From Lentibacter sp. (GTDB lineage: Bacteria; Pseudomonadota; Alphaproteobacteria; Rhodobacterales; Rhodobacteraceae): a stretch of 47,325 nt of DNA. The notes beneath the pieces are model-generated. The model saw only the letters and a list, made by a program, of their open reading frames with translations. It was not told the DNA's origin and did no database searches. This document shows, piece after piece, positions 36,894 to 44,693 of this stretch (position 1 is the stretch's first letter; each line of letters opens with the position of its first letter). The position numbers and the translations under genes were made by a program. The DNA lies in assembly GCA_016744435.1 (NCBI GenBank), contig JADGEJ010000029.1, positions 1-47,325 of the forward strand, in the 5' to 3' direction.

Positions 36894-37348
36894 ATGACAC
36901 TGAATGACCGGCTTCAAAGCCTGATCAATGTCGAGTGCGCCAAAGCCCACACCCATGCGATCCTTCTGCGGGTGCAAAGCGGCGATGGTCAGGTCAGTCT
37001 CACCGGGGCAGCGGGAGCGGCCACCCCCGACATCCGCTTCCCGATTGCCAGCATCACCAAAATGTTCACCGCCGCGCTGACCATACAATTGGTCGATGAA
37101 GGCCAAATTGATCTTGCTCGGACTGTGCAGAATATCCTGACCGATGTAAATCTATCGGGCCTGCATGTCGTGAAGGGTGCGGATCATGGGCCGGCGCTGA
37201 CGGTTCGGCATTACTGCACCAGACATCTGGCCTTACCTATGTGCGCAAAGGAATACACTGTTGGGCCGCAAACATACCTCCGCACATTGTACGGATCATG
37301 CGGGGCAAAGGGCTCGACCTGACGGCCCATGGAGTTGAACAATCGTAG
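36894..37348 (+). pseudogene. Serine hydrolase (beta-lactamase family), frameshifted and truncated
   Basis: The first 105 codons read as the front of a class C beta-lactamase-like hydrolase: HTHAILLRVQSGDGQVSLTGAAG, then RFPIASITKMFTAALTIQLVDEGQIDL, where SITK is the catalytic Ser-x-x-Lys. At about 37211 the frame shifts: read one base differently, the DNA gives [11 protein letters not shown], the LLTHTSGL block expected next in this family. Restoring a single T would join the two frames. The corrected frame ends at a TAG at 37346-37348 after 45 codons, far short of the normal 350 or so residues. It is thus both shifted and truncated. Confidence 0.7.
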
Positions 37349-37353
37349 CATAA

Positions 37354-38493
37354 TCAGAACGGCATCTCTGCGGTTTGGACCATCATGCCCTCCGTTGCTG
37401 CGTCAATCTCCTTGGGCCGCATACGCAGGAGCTCGAGGCTGGCAGCGAGGTCTTCTTCACTCATGTCGCGCGCGATAACCACAACCCGGCTTGTCGTGCC
37501 CTTTCCAGTCCATGATTCCAATGGCACGGGTGCGTCGAAAATGTGCTGCACCCCATGGAAAACGAACGGTCGGCCAATGCCCTCGACATGCAATATCCCC
37601 TTCATGCGTAGTATGTTTGGCCCTTTCAGGGCCATCAGTGTGTCAAGCCAAAAGTCAAACACATTAGCGGGGATCGGCTCGTGCACTTCAATTGATGCCG
37701 AATTGATCTTGTGGTTGTGATGCGCGTGCGGCGGGTTCTGGGTGAAGGGTAAAGGTGCGGGTCGAACTTCCTTTGAGGCAAACCCCGAAAGCCCTTCCAG
37801 AGGATCAGGTTGAGGCGCGCCCATTCCCAGCCAATTTGACACCTCTTCAGATGTTACAGTAGGACGCATAGCCGACAACCCAAACAAGGTGCCGGGTGGT
37901 ACATGCCCATGATCTGCGCGAACACGTCGCGCCGATCTATTGATCTCGGCAATTTGTGCTTCAAACCGCGCGAGGTCAGTCGCCGCAACCATGTCTGTCT
38001 TGCTCAGAATGATGAGGTCCGACATCGCAATCTGATTGACCGCCTCAGACTGCTTTTGAAGTGTATGTGGTCCTGTCGCGGCATCGGCCAGCGTTACAAC
38101 GCCGTCCATTCGAAAGGACGGCCCGACAAGGCGGTCAACGACCAAGCTGTGTAAAATAGGGCCAGGGTCAGCTATTCCGGTTGTTTCGATGACAACGCGA
38201 TCAAACGCCAACGAGCCATTGTTCCGGCGCGCAACCAGCTTTCCCAACGCTTCCAGCAGATCGCCCCGGATCGAGCAACAGACACACCCTGACTGCATAA
38301 GAATGGTTTCTTCTGTGGTTTCTTCGATCAGATCATGATCGAGCCCCACATCCCCAAACTCGTTCATGATGACGGCAATCCGGCCAGCGTCGGGGTCACG
38401 GATCAGGTGGTTCAACAGAGTCGTCTTTCCCGCGCCCAAAAAGCCTGTCAGCAGGGTTACCGGTATGCGGGTATCTTCAGTGTCCGTCGTCAT
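37354..38493 (-). CDS. COG0523 (CobW/ZigA-type) metallochaperone GTPase
   Basis: 379 residues. The GTPase P-loop GFLGAGKTT lies at 17-25, the metal-binding CxCC (Cys70, Cys72, Cys73) in [12 protein letters not shown], the base-recognition SKTD near 164 and a His-rich loop HAHHNH at 256-261. The C-terminal CobW_C domain contains [12 protein letters not shown] and [11 protein letters not shown]. Zinc-starvation members of this family deliver zinc to client enzymes. AGAGGG close to the ATG at 38493 sets the start; the frame to 38640 is spurious. A Zur-like box lies in the 77 bases shared with the divergent HisI paralogue, so a zinc role is likelier than a cobalamin one. Confidence 0.88.
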   Translation of the reverse strand: MTTDTEDTRIPVTLLTGFLGAGKTTLLNHLIRDPDAGRIAVIMNEFGDVGLDHDLIEETTEETILMQSGCVCCSIRGDLLEALGKLVARRNNGSLAFDRVVIETTGIADPGPILHSLVVDRLVGPSFRMDGVVTLADAATGPHTLQKQSEAVNQIAMSDLIILSKTDMVAATDLARFEAQIAEINRSARRVRADHGHVPPGTLFGLSAMRPTVTSEEVSNWLGMGAPQPDPLEGLSGFASKEVRPAPLPFTQNPPHAHHNHKINSASIEVHEPIPANVFDFWLDTLMALKGPNILRMKGILHVEGIGRPFVFHGVQHIFDAPVPLESWTGKGTTSRVVVIARDMSEEDLAASLELLRMRPKEIDAATEGMMVQTAEMPF

Positions 38494-38536
38494 TTTTCCC
38501 TCTTTACACTCCCAACATCTTACGCGAAATATCCTT

Positions 38537-38553
38537 ATGTTATAAAGTAACAT
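38537..38553. promoter_or_regulatory. Zur-like operator
   Basis: ATGTTA at 38537-38542 and TAACAT at 38548-38553 form a perfect dyad around TAAAG. The inner 13 bases GTTATAAAGTAAC (38539-38551) differ at two places from the GTTATAATATAAC type sequence of alphaproteobacterial Zur boxes as I remember it. It stands between the divergent COG0523 and HisI genes, where one repressor could control both. Confidence 0.7.
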
Positions 38554-38570
38554 GTCACAAGGAAGAACCC

Positions 38571-39044
38571 ATGACCACAGTTGAGTTTCAGTCTCGCCAT
38601 TCCGTGGAGCAAGTCGAAGAAGGTAAGGATTTTGCGCCAAAGTTTGGTGTTGATGGCTTGCTGCCGTGCATCACAAGCGACGCGCAAACAGGTGAAGTGC
38701 TAATGTTGGGCTGGATGAACGAAGAGGCGCTGCGGCTAACAATTGAAACAGGTGAGGCGCACTACTTTAGCCGGGCACGTCAGGTTCTCTGGCACAAGGG
38801 TGCCACCTCGGGTCTTGTTCAAAAGGTAATTGATGCACGGGTCGACGACGATCAGGATGCAATCTGGTTGAAAGTAGATGTGGCAGGTTCTGGTGCGTCT
38901 TGTCACGTCGGCTATCGATCCTGTTTCTACCGCTCAGTGCCCGTCGCTGAAAACGCGGGCCAACCCCTGACATTTCTGGAAAACCAGAAGGTCTTCGACC
39001 CCGGTGAAGTCTATGGCGATGCACCGAACCCAACGCAGCTCTGA
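38571..39044 (+). CDS. HisI-like phosphoribosyl-AMP cyclohydrolase paralogue lacking one zinc Cys
   Basis: 157 residues aligned well with HisI, which opens the adenine ring of PR-AMP in histidine synthesis. Conserved blocks are [40 protein letters not shown] and [11 protein letters not shown]. HisI binds Zn through three Cys: one in a DCDxD motif and two in the CH...C segment. Here Cys111 and Cys118 are kept, but the motif reads DDDQD at 92-96, so the zinc Cys is Asp93 while the three magnesium Asp remain. Position behind a Zur-like box and beside a COG0523 gene suggests a paralogue for zinc shortage. AAGGAAG before the ATG. No other his gene is nearby. Confidence 0.88.
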   Translation: MTTVEFQSRHSVEQVEEGKDFAPKFGVDGLLPCITSDAQTGEVLMLGWMNEEALRLTIETGEAHYFSRARQVLWHKGATSGLVQKVIDARVDDDQDAIWLKVDVAGSGASCHVGYRSCFYRSVPVAENAGQPLTFLENQKVFDPGEVYGDAPNPTQL

Positions 39045-39714
39045 CCTTCTTTGGATGCGACGGGCCCTGCACCTTGCTGCAGGGGTGCGTGGTCATGTTT
39101 GGCCAAACCCGCCTGTCGGCTGCGTGATTGTGAAGAATGATGGTTTTCTTGCTGAAGCCGCGACGCATCCCGGCGGTCGGCCCCATGCCGAGCGCAAGGC
39201 CCTTGAGCTTGCAGGATCTGAAGCCAACGGTGCCACGCTCTACGTGACACTTGAGCCGTGCTGCCATTGGGGCAAGACGCCGCCATGTGCCGACGCGATT
39301 GTCGAGGCCGGTGTATCCCGCGTGGTGTGCGCAATTCAGGACCCTGATCCTCGCGTAAACGGCGGGGGATTTGCAAGGCTCAGGCGCGCCGGTTTGGAGG
39401 TGTCTGTCGGCCTTTGTGCAGATACCGCCGAGCAGATTATGTCGGGCTTCTTTCACCGTATTCGCACAGGCCTGCCGGAATTGGTGGGTGTAAGTCAAAA
39501 AGCTACAGAGGTGCCAGAAGACATGGATGCGTTACTTGCGACATCAGGTAAGGAAACTGAGCTGAAAATAAGATCAAGCAAGAAAGACTGTTTAGCACAA
39601 CCTGCCCACCAGCTCATGCGCTTGATGGGGGAGCTTGGCCTCACATCCATTGCGATCCCACAAGATGACCCGCTTTGGCAAACGCTGCCGATCAAACAGA
39701 CAGCTTGGAGTTGA
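39013..39714 (+). CDS. RibD-type pyrimidine deaminase domain protein, without reductase domain
   Basis: 233 residues. Residues 10-155 form the zinc deaminase half of Rib[15 protein letters not shown], the HAE motif at 58-60 and the PC-x8-C motif with Cys83 and Cys92. All zinc ligands and the catalytic Glu60 are kept. [20 protein letters not shown] and [17 protein letters not shown] follow as in RibD. The usual reductase half of about 200 residues is missing; a tail of some 75 residues ending [19 protein letters not shown] takes its place and is not recognised. The start at 39013 lies inside the HisI gene (32-base overlap), with GGTGAA just upstream, so the two are translated from one transcript. 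Confidence 0.8.
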   Translation: MAMHRTQRSSDLLWMRRALHLAAGVRGHVWPNPPVGCVIVKNDGFLAEAATHPGGRPHAERKALELAGSEANGATLYVTLEPCCHWGKTPPCADAIVEAGVSRVVCAIQDPDPRVNGGGFARLRRAGLEVSVGLCADTAEQIMSGFFHRIRTGLPELVGVSQKATEVPEDMDALLATSGKETELKIRSSKKDCLAQPAHQLMRLMGELGLTSIAIPQDDPLWQTLPIKQTAWS

Positions 39715-39727
39715 TAGATAGCGACTC

Positions 39728-39925
39728 GTGCTTGTCGGTGCTATTCAAATTGGTGTCAGCGTTGCACTCCCTCAGCCAAACGCTTGCCGCTGCACGGCCT
39801 GTCGGAAGCAGACTGGGCATTGTGGCGCATCTGTGGATAAGCCCCGCTCGGCGGTACGCATTACCGGCAACGAATATCCTCAACGATTTAGGGACACCTC
39901 AACCCTGATAAGAAGCATCGAATGA
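39728..39925 (+). pseudogene. GFA-family gene remnant
   Basis: A 65-codon frame beginning with GTG. The middle, ACRCTACRKQTGHCGASVDKPRSAVRITG, closely matches the C-x-C-x2-C-x-K-x-[ST]-G-H core of the glutathione-dependent formaldehyde-activating (GFA/CENP-V) fold. The glycine-rich C-x-C-G-A-V strand before it and the later C-x2-C-G zinc pair are both missing. After ITG the text becomes unrelated. So this is an internal fragment of a zinc protein gene, not a working GFA enzyme. Confidence 0.6.
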
Positions 39926-40002
39926 ACAGCAAACGACCTATATCGGACGTGGTCATCGCGTGCTCTCTGGTGTCCTAATTTTGCCCGACGTAGTATTGCC
40001 TA

Positions 40003-40614
40003 ATGAACAACAGCATGCCATCTGACCAAGTCTATGCGGCCCTTCAGCGCCGCGATCCTGCCCTTGATGGTGTGGTCTTCAGCGGTGTTCGCACCACCGG
40101 AATTTACTGCCGCCCCGTGTGCAAAGCACGCGTGCCACTGCAAAAAAACATCACCCTTTACCCGACAGCCGCCGCCGCCGAAACCGCAGGCTACCGCCCT
40201 TGCTTACGGTGCCGCCCCGAAACAACGCCGTTCAGCCCGGCCTGGAAAGGCACCCAGACCACGGTGAACCGCGCGCTTGATCTGATCAACGACGGCGCGC
40301 TCAACACCGGCACGGTCTGTGCCCTCGCGCTGCGGCTCGGCGTCAGCGAGCGTCACGTATCGCGGCTGTTTGCGGAACACATAGGCGCCTCGCCAACGCA
40401 GGTGTCCAAAACGCTGCGTGTCCAAAAAGCCAAGCGCCTTCTCAACACGACGCCCCTTCCACTCTCACAAATCGCGCTGCAAGCTGGCTTTCCCAGCCAG
40501 CGCAGCATGCGCTCAGCATTTTTAACGCTCTATGGCAGGCCGCCCTCGGCACTGCGAAAGCATAAGGCAATCAAGCCTCTCACCCCAAAGGAAACACCCC
40601 ATGACCCAAGTTGA
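40003..40614 (+). CDS. Ada-type DNA methylphosphotriester sensor and AraC regulator
   Basis: 203 residues. The N-terminal Ada zinc domain has all four Cys: Cys36 and Cys40 (GIYCRPVCKAR), Cys67 and Cys70 (CLRCRP). In Ada/AdaA the first Cys takes a methyl group from alkylated DNA backbone, turning the protein into an activator. An AraC helix-turn-helix pair follows at about 87-185 (ALRLGVSERHVSRLFAEHIGASPTQVSKTLRVQKAKRLL, IALQAGFPSQRSMRSAF). There is no O6-methylguanine transferase or AlkA domain, so it resembles Bacillus AdaA. Its stop overlaps the next gene by 14 bases, an unexpected partner for an alkylation sensor. Confidence 0.88.
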   Translation: MNNSMPSDQVYAALQRRDPALDGVVFSGVRTTGIYCRPVCKARVPLQKNITLYPTAAAAETAGYRPCLRCRPETTPFSPAWKGTQTTVNRALDLINDGALNTGTVCALALRLGVSERHVSRLFAEHIGASPTQVSKTLRVQKAKRLLNTTPLPLSQIALQAGFPSQRSMRSAFLTLYGRPPSALRKHKAIKPLTPKETPHDPS

Positions 40615-41359
40615 AAAAGCCCGCCACTTTCACGCACTCCATACCGCCGGAGAGCCTCTGGTTTTATACAACATCTGGGACGCTGGCGGCGCAAAGGCGC
40701 TTTCTGATGCAGGCACCGCAGCCATCGCCACAGGCAGCTGGTCTCTTGCTGCCGCGCAAGGCTATGCTGACGGCGAGCAGATCCCGTTGGCGTTCGTGCT
40801 GCAAATCATCCGCCGGATTTCAGCCACCGTGACATTGCCTTTAACAGTCGACTTCGAAGGCGGTTACGCCACCGAGCACAGCGAGCTGGCAGACAATATC
40901 AAACAGCTCATCGCCGCCGGGGCCGTCGGGCTTAACTTTGAAGACCAAGTCATCGGCAGCACGGGCATTCACCAAATACCTGACCAAGCAGCGAGGATCA
41001 AAACCATACGCCAAACAGCCGACGACGCTGGCTTGCCGCTGTTCATAAACGCGCGCACCGATCTCTTTTTGCAGTCAGACCCAAGCCAACACGCGGGCCT
41101 AGTGGAGAGCGCGATAGAACGCTGCGCCGCCTATGCAGAGGCCGGAGCAAGCGGCTTTTTCGTTCCGGGGTTGACGCAACCTGCCCTTATCTCCGAAGTC
41201 TGCAAAGCGGCCAAGCTGCCCGTTAATGTAATGATAATGGGAGACATGCCTCCCCTCAAAGAGCTTGCACAACTCGGCATAGCAAGAGCCAGCTTCGGGC
41301 CAGCTCCTTACATCAATGCACTGGAACACTTGACCGGAGCGTTCAACGCTGTTCGGTAA
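40601..41359 (+). CDS. Isocitrate lyase/PEP mutase family protein
   Basis: 252 residues forming the expected TIM barrel: NIWDAGGAKALSDAG near 22-36, ATGSWSLAAAQGYADGE, LPLTVDFEGGYA near 80-91 with the metal-binding Asp, VGLNFEDQVIG near 107-118 and LFINARTDLFLQ near 146-157. The family cleaves or rearranges C-C or P-C bonds of small acids (isocitrate, methylisocitrate, phosphonopyruvate, oxaloacetate). The KKCGH loop of true isocitrate lyases is not seen, so the reaction is undecided. AAAGGAAA six bases before the ATG at 40601 fixes the start inside the end of the Ada gene. Confidence 0.85.
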   Translation: MTQVEKARHFHALHTAGEPLVLYNIWDAGGAKALSDAGTAAIATGSWSLAAAQGYADGEQIPLAFVLQIIRRISATVTLPLTVDFEGGYATEHSELADNIKQLIAAGAVGLNFEDQVIGSTGIHQIPDQAARIKTIRQTADDAGLPLFINARTDLFLQSDPSQHAGLVESAIERCAAYAEAGASGFFVPGLTQPALISEVCKAAKLPVNVMIMGDMPPLKELAQLGIARASFGPAPYINALEHLTGAFNAVR

Positions 41360-41524
41360 GCGTGAACGATCTCCAAATCTTTAGCGCTCGCTTGTTGCGC
41401 AACGTCAGGCGTGTTTGGTTTTCCGGTCACAACGCTGACCCAATAGTCAGAGCGGCGGGGCGCAACCTTGTATCGTATAGAACTGGCGTTTGACGCAGCC
41501 GCGGGCATGGGAAACATGCTGACG

Positions 41525-41534
41525 CCCCCCCCCC
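41525..41534. repeat. Run of ten C in gene-free stretch 41360-41589
   Basis: A homopolymer of ten C lies between the PEP mutase-family gene and the monooxygenase. Short frames across it are not convincing genes. Such tracts slip during replication and sequencing, so the length may be unreliable. Nothing else was recognised in this 230-base gap. Confidence 0.6.
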
Positions 41535-41589
41535 GCCGCGACCCCGACCAATATCTGCCGCCGATTAAGTTCTAAGGCTTCGGAGAACA

Positions 41590-41880
41590 TCATATCGCGA
41601 GCCTTGCGTAATATGTGACTGTTGGTAAGGCTGCCATGAATGATGCCAACTGCTCCAACACGCCATTCTCGGAGATTGCGCCCATATATGCCGCGTGGTG
41701 ATCTTTGGACTTCCACTCTTCAACGATCAGCATTTTGTTGGTCGTAGGCTCAAAATAAACGGTGACGCTCAGAGCGCCTTCAAAGCCTCGAACCAGAGGT
41801 AGTTTTTCCGTCAAAAAAGGTTCAAGGGTTTCGTATTGCCCGTCCTTCACTTGCATTTCCAATGTCACCCAAACGCTCAT
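41590..41880 (-). CDS. Antibiotic biosynthesis monooxygenase (ABM) domain protein
   Basis: 96 residues, a single ferredoxin-like ABM domain: VWVTLEMQVKDGQYETLEPFLTEKLPLVRGFEGALSVTVYFEPTTNKMLIVEEWKSKDHHAAYM and a C-terminal helix and strand. Members such as YgiN oxidise quinols or act on small electrophiles without a cofactor. The family wording EEWKSKDHHAAY is clear. The substrate is unknown. It is divergent from the AraC regulator at 42019, with about 140 bases between, and is its likely target. Confidence 0.85.
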   Translation of the reverse strand: MSVWVTLEMQVKDGQYETLEPFLTEKLPLVRGFEGALSVTVYFEPTTNKMLIVEEWKSKDHHAAYMGAISENGVLEQLASFMAALPTVTYYARLAI

Positions 41881-42018
41881 TTTTTTATCCTTTCAAGATA
41901 AGTGCAGGGATCATCATCCAGGTATAACGGCGAATGGGCTTGCGTATTTGGATCATGAGTATAACAAAACAATCAATACCCTTTGGCAGATTGTCGCAGG
42001 TAATGAGAGTAAGATAGC

Positions 42019-42891
42019 ATGCCCAAAGGCAATCACGTGACGGTGCTTCCGCAAGCATTGGACGCTTTTTCATTCAATCGCGTTGTTCTGCGTGGCCCTC
42101 ATGGCAGCATCATGCACAAGACGGTACATGAAGATCTGCGAGAACTGGATTTTATCTCAACCCAGTCATTCATTTGCTACCTGATTAAGGGAAGGGAACG
42201 GTTTTGCGATAAAGACGGCGAGGTCATTACGCTATGTGCCGGAGATCTGATCGCAATCCCAAAAGACGTTCGGCTGCAGTCCGACTTTGTCTCACAAGAT
42301 GGCCCGCTTCAGGCCATCCTCATATTCTGTAGCGATCAGTTTCTGCAGGAATTAACCAAACACCGACTAACAGCACAATTAACTACGGCCCCAAGGGCCG
42401 AACGCATCGCTTCACATCCCAGCTTGACCTCTTTTATGGAAAATATGGTGCAGATTTACGAACGGCTCAGCGTCAACGATGAGCTGGTTCATTCCAAGAT
42501 GTCAGAGCTGATGTTCCTGCTTGATGCACTGCACGAAGGTGATTTGGTCGCAGCCCTTCATGCGCCTAAAACCCCTACCCGAAGAAATGTACGGAATGTG
42601 ATGCGTACGCACGAAAACCAAAACCTTTCGAGTACGGAGCTTGCGGCCCTTTCCGGTCGATCCATTGCGTCCTTCAATCGTGATTTCCGTCAAATTTATG
42701 GCACTTCATATGCCCAATGGAAAATCCAGCGAAAGCTAGAAAAGTCATGTGACCTGCTTAAGCACACGGAACTCAGCATCACCCAAATCGCCTTTGAGGT
42801 TGGTTACGAGGGCGTGTCGTATTTCATTGAGCAGTTTCACAAAGCGCATGGAATGCCGCCCTCTCAATACCGAAATGGAAAACGCCCTTAA
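42019..42891 (+). CDS. AraC family transcriptional regulator
   Basis: 290 residues. An N-terminal cupin-like sensor covers about 15-110 (FICYLIKGRERFCDKDGEVITLCAGDLIAIPKDVRLQ). The C-terminal double helix-turn-helix covers about 195-288: LSSTELAALSGRSIASFNRDFRQIYGTSYAQWKIQRKLEKSCDLL and ITQIAFEVGYEGVSYFIEQFHKAHGMPPSQYR, both intact. It probably responds to a small toxic or aromatic compound and controls the divergent ABM gene. No strong ribosome site was seen before the ATG. Confidence 0.9.
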   Translation: MPKGNHVTVLPQALDAFSFNRVVLRGPHGSIMHKTVHEDLRELDFISTQSFICYLIKGRERFCDKDGEVITLCAGDLIAIPKDVRLQSDFVSQDGPLQAILIFCSDQFLQELTKHRLTAQLTTAPRAERIASHPSLTSFMENMVQIYERLSVNDELVHSKMSELMFLLDALHEGDLVAALHAPKTPTRRNVRNVMRTHENQNLSSTELAALSGRSIASFNRDFRQIYGTSYAQWKIQRKLEKSCDLLKHTELSITQIAFEVGYEGVSYFIEQFHKAHGMPPSQYRNGKRP

Positions 42892-43006
42892 CTTTCAGGG
42901 CCCATTCTATTTCTAGGTTCTAGCCGCATCGTATTCCTGAAGCGGTTGATCAACACATCGGAAGCAGAGGTTCAAGCTTCTGACGTTGGGTAGACGCCTG
43001 ACCACG

Positions 43007-43366
43007 CTACCTTGCCCGTGCGGCGATAATTTCGGGTGCATGGGTTTCTGCCCAGAGCCGGATGCTATCCATTAATACGCCAAGCTCATGTCCTAAGGGC
43101 GTTAATTCGTATTCAACGCGGGGCGGAACTTCGGCAAATACTTCGCGATTAACCAGCCCGTCATGCTCCAGCATTCGCAATGTCTGAGACAGCATTTTGG
43201 GCGAAATGCCATTAAGCTTACGTGCCAAATCCGCATTGCGCATTCGGTCGTGACGGAGCGCTGAAATGACAAGGTATACCCACTTTTTGGATAGTGTCTC
43301 AAGCACAGCATGCGAAGCGCAAGTGCTCTCATAAGCGTTATAAGCATTATTATCGTTATCTTTCAT
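43007..43366 (-). CDS. HxlR family transcriptional regulator
   Basis: 119 residues. A winged helix typical of HxlR/YodB: AVLETLSKKWVYLVISALRHDRMRNADLARKLNGISPKMLSQTLRMLEHDGLVNREVFAEVPPRVEYELTPLGHELG. A single Cys near the N-terminus (ESTCASHAV) matches the redox- or quinone-sensing Cys that many family members have just before the first helix. AAAGGT six bases before the ATG at 43366 fixes the start. It is divergent from a medium-chain oxidoreductase, a very common HxlR target for quinone or electrophile detoxification. Confidence 0.9.
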   Translation of the reverse strand: MKDNDNNAYNAYESTCASHAVLETLSKKWVYLVISALRHDRMRNADLARKLNGISPKMLSQTLRMLEHDGLVNREVFAEVPPRVEYELTPLGHELGVLMDSIRLWAETHAPEIIAARAR

Positions 43367-43370
43367 AATA

Positions 43371-43402
43371 TTACCTTTCAGGTAACTACTATACAAAATA
43401 GT
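43371..43402. promoter_or_regulatory. Dyad operators between hxlR-type and oxidoreductase genes
   Basis: Two dyads lie side by side: TTACC, five bases, GGTAA at 43371-43385, and ACTAT, five bases, ATAGT at 43388-43402. The second resembles the TACT-AGTA-like sites of HxlR proteins in general form. The first covers the HxlR gene's ribosome site. Both would fit autorepression and control of the divergent gene. Confidence 0.45.
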
Positions 43403-43472
43403 GCATACTTTACATTGGGTAGTTTCGCAAACTTATTACGCATCTTCGAAACGATCAAAACAGGAACGTGAA

Positions 43473-44399
43473 ATGCGTATAATTATTCAATCAGAGTATG
43501 GAAGCCCTGATGTCCTTCAAATTCAGGACCGCCCAAAGCCCGTCCCGGGATCAGGGGAAATACTGGTCAAGCTCGCGGCGGCGGGGATCAATCCGGTGGA
43601 TGCAATGGTGCGCGCCGGAGACTTCAAACTAATCTCGGAGCTCCCTTTCACCGTTGGTTGGGATCTGGCCGGAACCGTTGAAGCCTTGGGGGCGGGTGCT
43701 TCTCAGTTCTCGCTAGGGGAACGGGTTTTGGGAATGCCCAACTTTCCCGCGCCTGCAAACACCTATGCCGAATATGTGCTCGTCACAGCAAGCGACATGA
43801 TCAGCACGCCAGCGGATATGTCCGATGCCTCTGCCGGTGCTTTGCCACTGGCCGGGTTAACTGCGTTGCAAGGCATTATCCACCACGGCCAAGTCACCGC
43901 AGGGCAGCGGGTGCTGGTGCATTCCGGGGCCGGAGGCGTCGGGCATTTGGCAGTTCAGGTCGCCAAAGCCCAAGGCGCTTATGTGATTGCAACTGCAAGC
44001 CCTGCGAAGATGGAAAAGGTATCGGCATTGGGAGCAGACGAGGTGATTGACTACACGGCGACTGACTTCACCAAAGTTGTTGATGAGGTCGATGTGGTTT
44101 TTGACCCTCAAGCTGGCGCACAAGCCGAGCGCTCTTTGGCGGTGGTGAAGTCAGGCGGGCGGGTGATTTGCTTGATCCCGCCAAGCGATGATGCCGTCAA
44201 GATTGCCGCTGAAAGTGGTAAACATGTCGAGCAGATCACCGTTGCGAGAAACATGGCTGATTTGGCCGCGTTAACGGAGATGTTCAAGGCCGGAACCTTG
44301 GATATTCTAGTCGCCGAGACTTTCCCACTCTCCCAAGCCCCCGCCGCACACCGCGCGCTGGCCAAAGGGCCTGTGGGGAAAATAGTATTGGTGCCCTAA
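43473..44399 (+). CDS. Medium-chain NADP-dependent oxidoreductase (quinone oxidoreductase-like)
   Basis: 308 residues, MDR superfamily without the structural zinc lobe. The N-terminal GroES-like part has EILVKLAAAGINPVDAMVRAG and LPFTVGWDLAGTVEALGAG. The cofactor domain has QRVLVHSGAGGVGHLAVQVAKAQGAYVIATAS near 148-178, where AGGVGH binds NADPH, and ALGADEVIDYTATDF after it. It ends KGPVGKIVLVP. It likely reduces quinones or enals. AGGA seven bases before the ATG at 43473 fixes the start; the frame to 43401 is spurious. A terminator-like hairpin follows. Confidence 0.9.
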   Translation: MRIIIQSEYGSPDVLQIQDRPKPVPGSGEILVKLAAAGINPVDAMVRAGDFKLISELPFTVGWDLAGTVEALGAGASQFSLGERVLGMPNFPAPANTYAEYVLVTASDMISTPADMSDASAGALPLAGLTALQGIIHHGQVTAGQRVLVHSGAGGVGHLAVQVAKAQGAYVIATASPAKMEKVSALGADEVIDYTATDFTKVVDEVDVVFDPQAGAQAERSLAVVKSGGRVICLIPPSDDAVKIAAESGKHVEQITVARNMADLAALTEMFKAGTLDILVAETFPLSQAPAAHRALAKGPVGKIVLVP

Positions 44400-44406
44400 A
44401 GAAAGG

Positions 44407-44442
44407 GATACCTCGTGCGGCATTGGGGCTGCGCGAGGTATC
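44407..44442 (+). terminator. Hairpin after the oxidoreductase gene
   Basis: GATACCTCG at 44407-44415 pairs perfectly with CGAGGTATC at 44434-44442, and inner GC pairs can extend it. It begins eight bases after the stop codon. No U-tract follows. Confidence 0.5.
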
Positions 44443-44693
44443 TCGTATCCGTCATCTGGCGTTTTTAGTGCGTCTCTAGGGTCCTGACCCAAAACGAGCG
44501 TGTACGGTTTCTATCAGCTCCCGCCTGATCTGTTCTGCGGTTTATCATTGCTCCACGAGTGGGGGCGGAGAGGCCGCGAAGTTGTGTAATTCTCCACTAT
44601 TGCGGACAGCGTTTTCACTACAGAAGTACAGAGCTTGCAAGGTGGGGCTGAATGACAGGCAAGTCCCGCATCAATTCGGTCGCAAAGACCAAG
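44443..44693. other. Gene-free stretch between oxidoreductase and iron ABC genes
   Basis: No gene or RNA recognised. A 12-bp near-palindrome GGGTCCTGACCC lies at 44479-44490. It differs by one base from GGATCCTGACCC on the minus strand at 16069-16058. This is too little to call an insertion-sequence end. Confidence 0.4.

Noticed and set aside
41308-41517. Minus-strand frame in the gap after the PEP mutase-family gene
   Set aside because: Overlaps the 3' end of that gene, has no ribosome site and matches nothing known to me.
44479-44490. GGGTCCTGACCC and its near copy at 16058-16069 as insertion-sequence ends
   Set aside because: One short near-match, with no transposase text nearby and one copy lying at the end of a normal gene.
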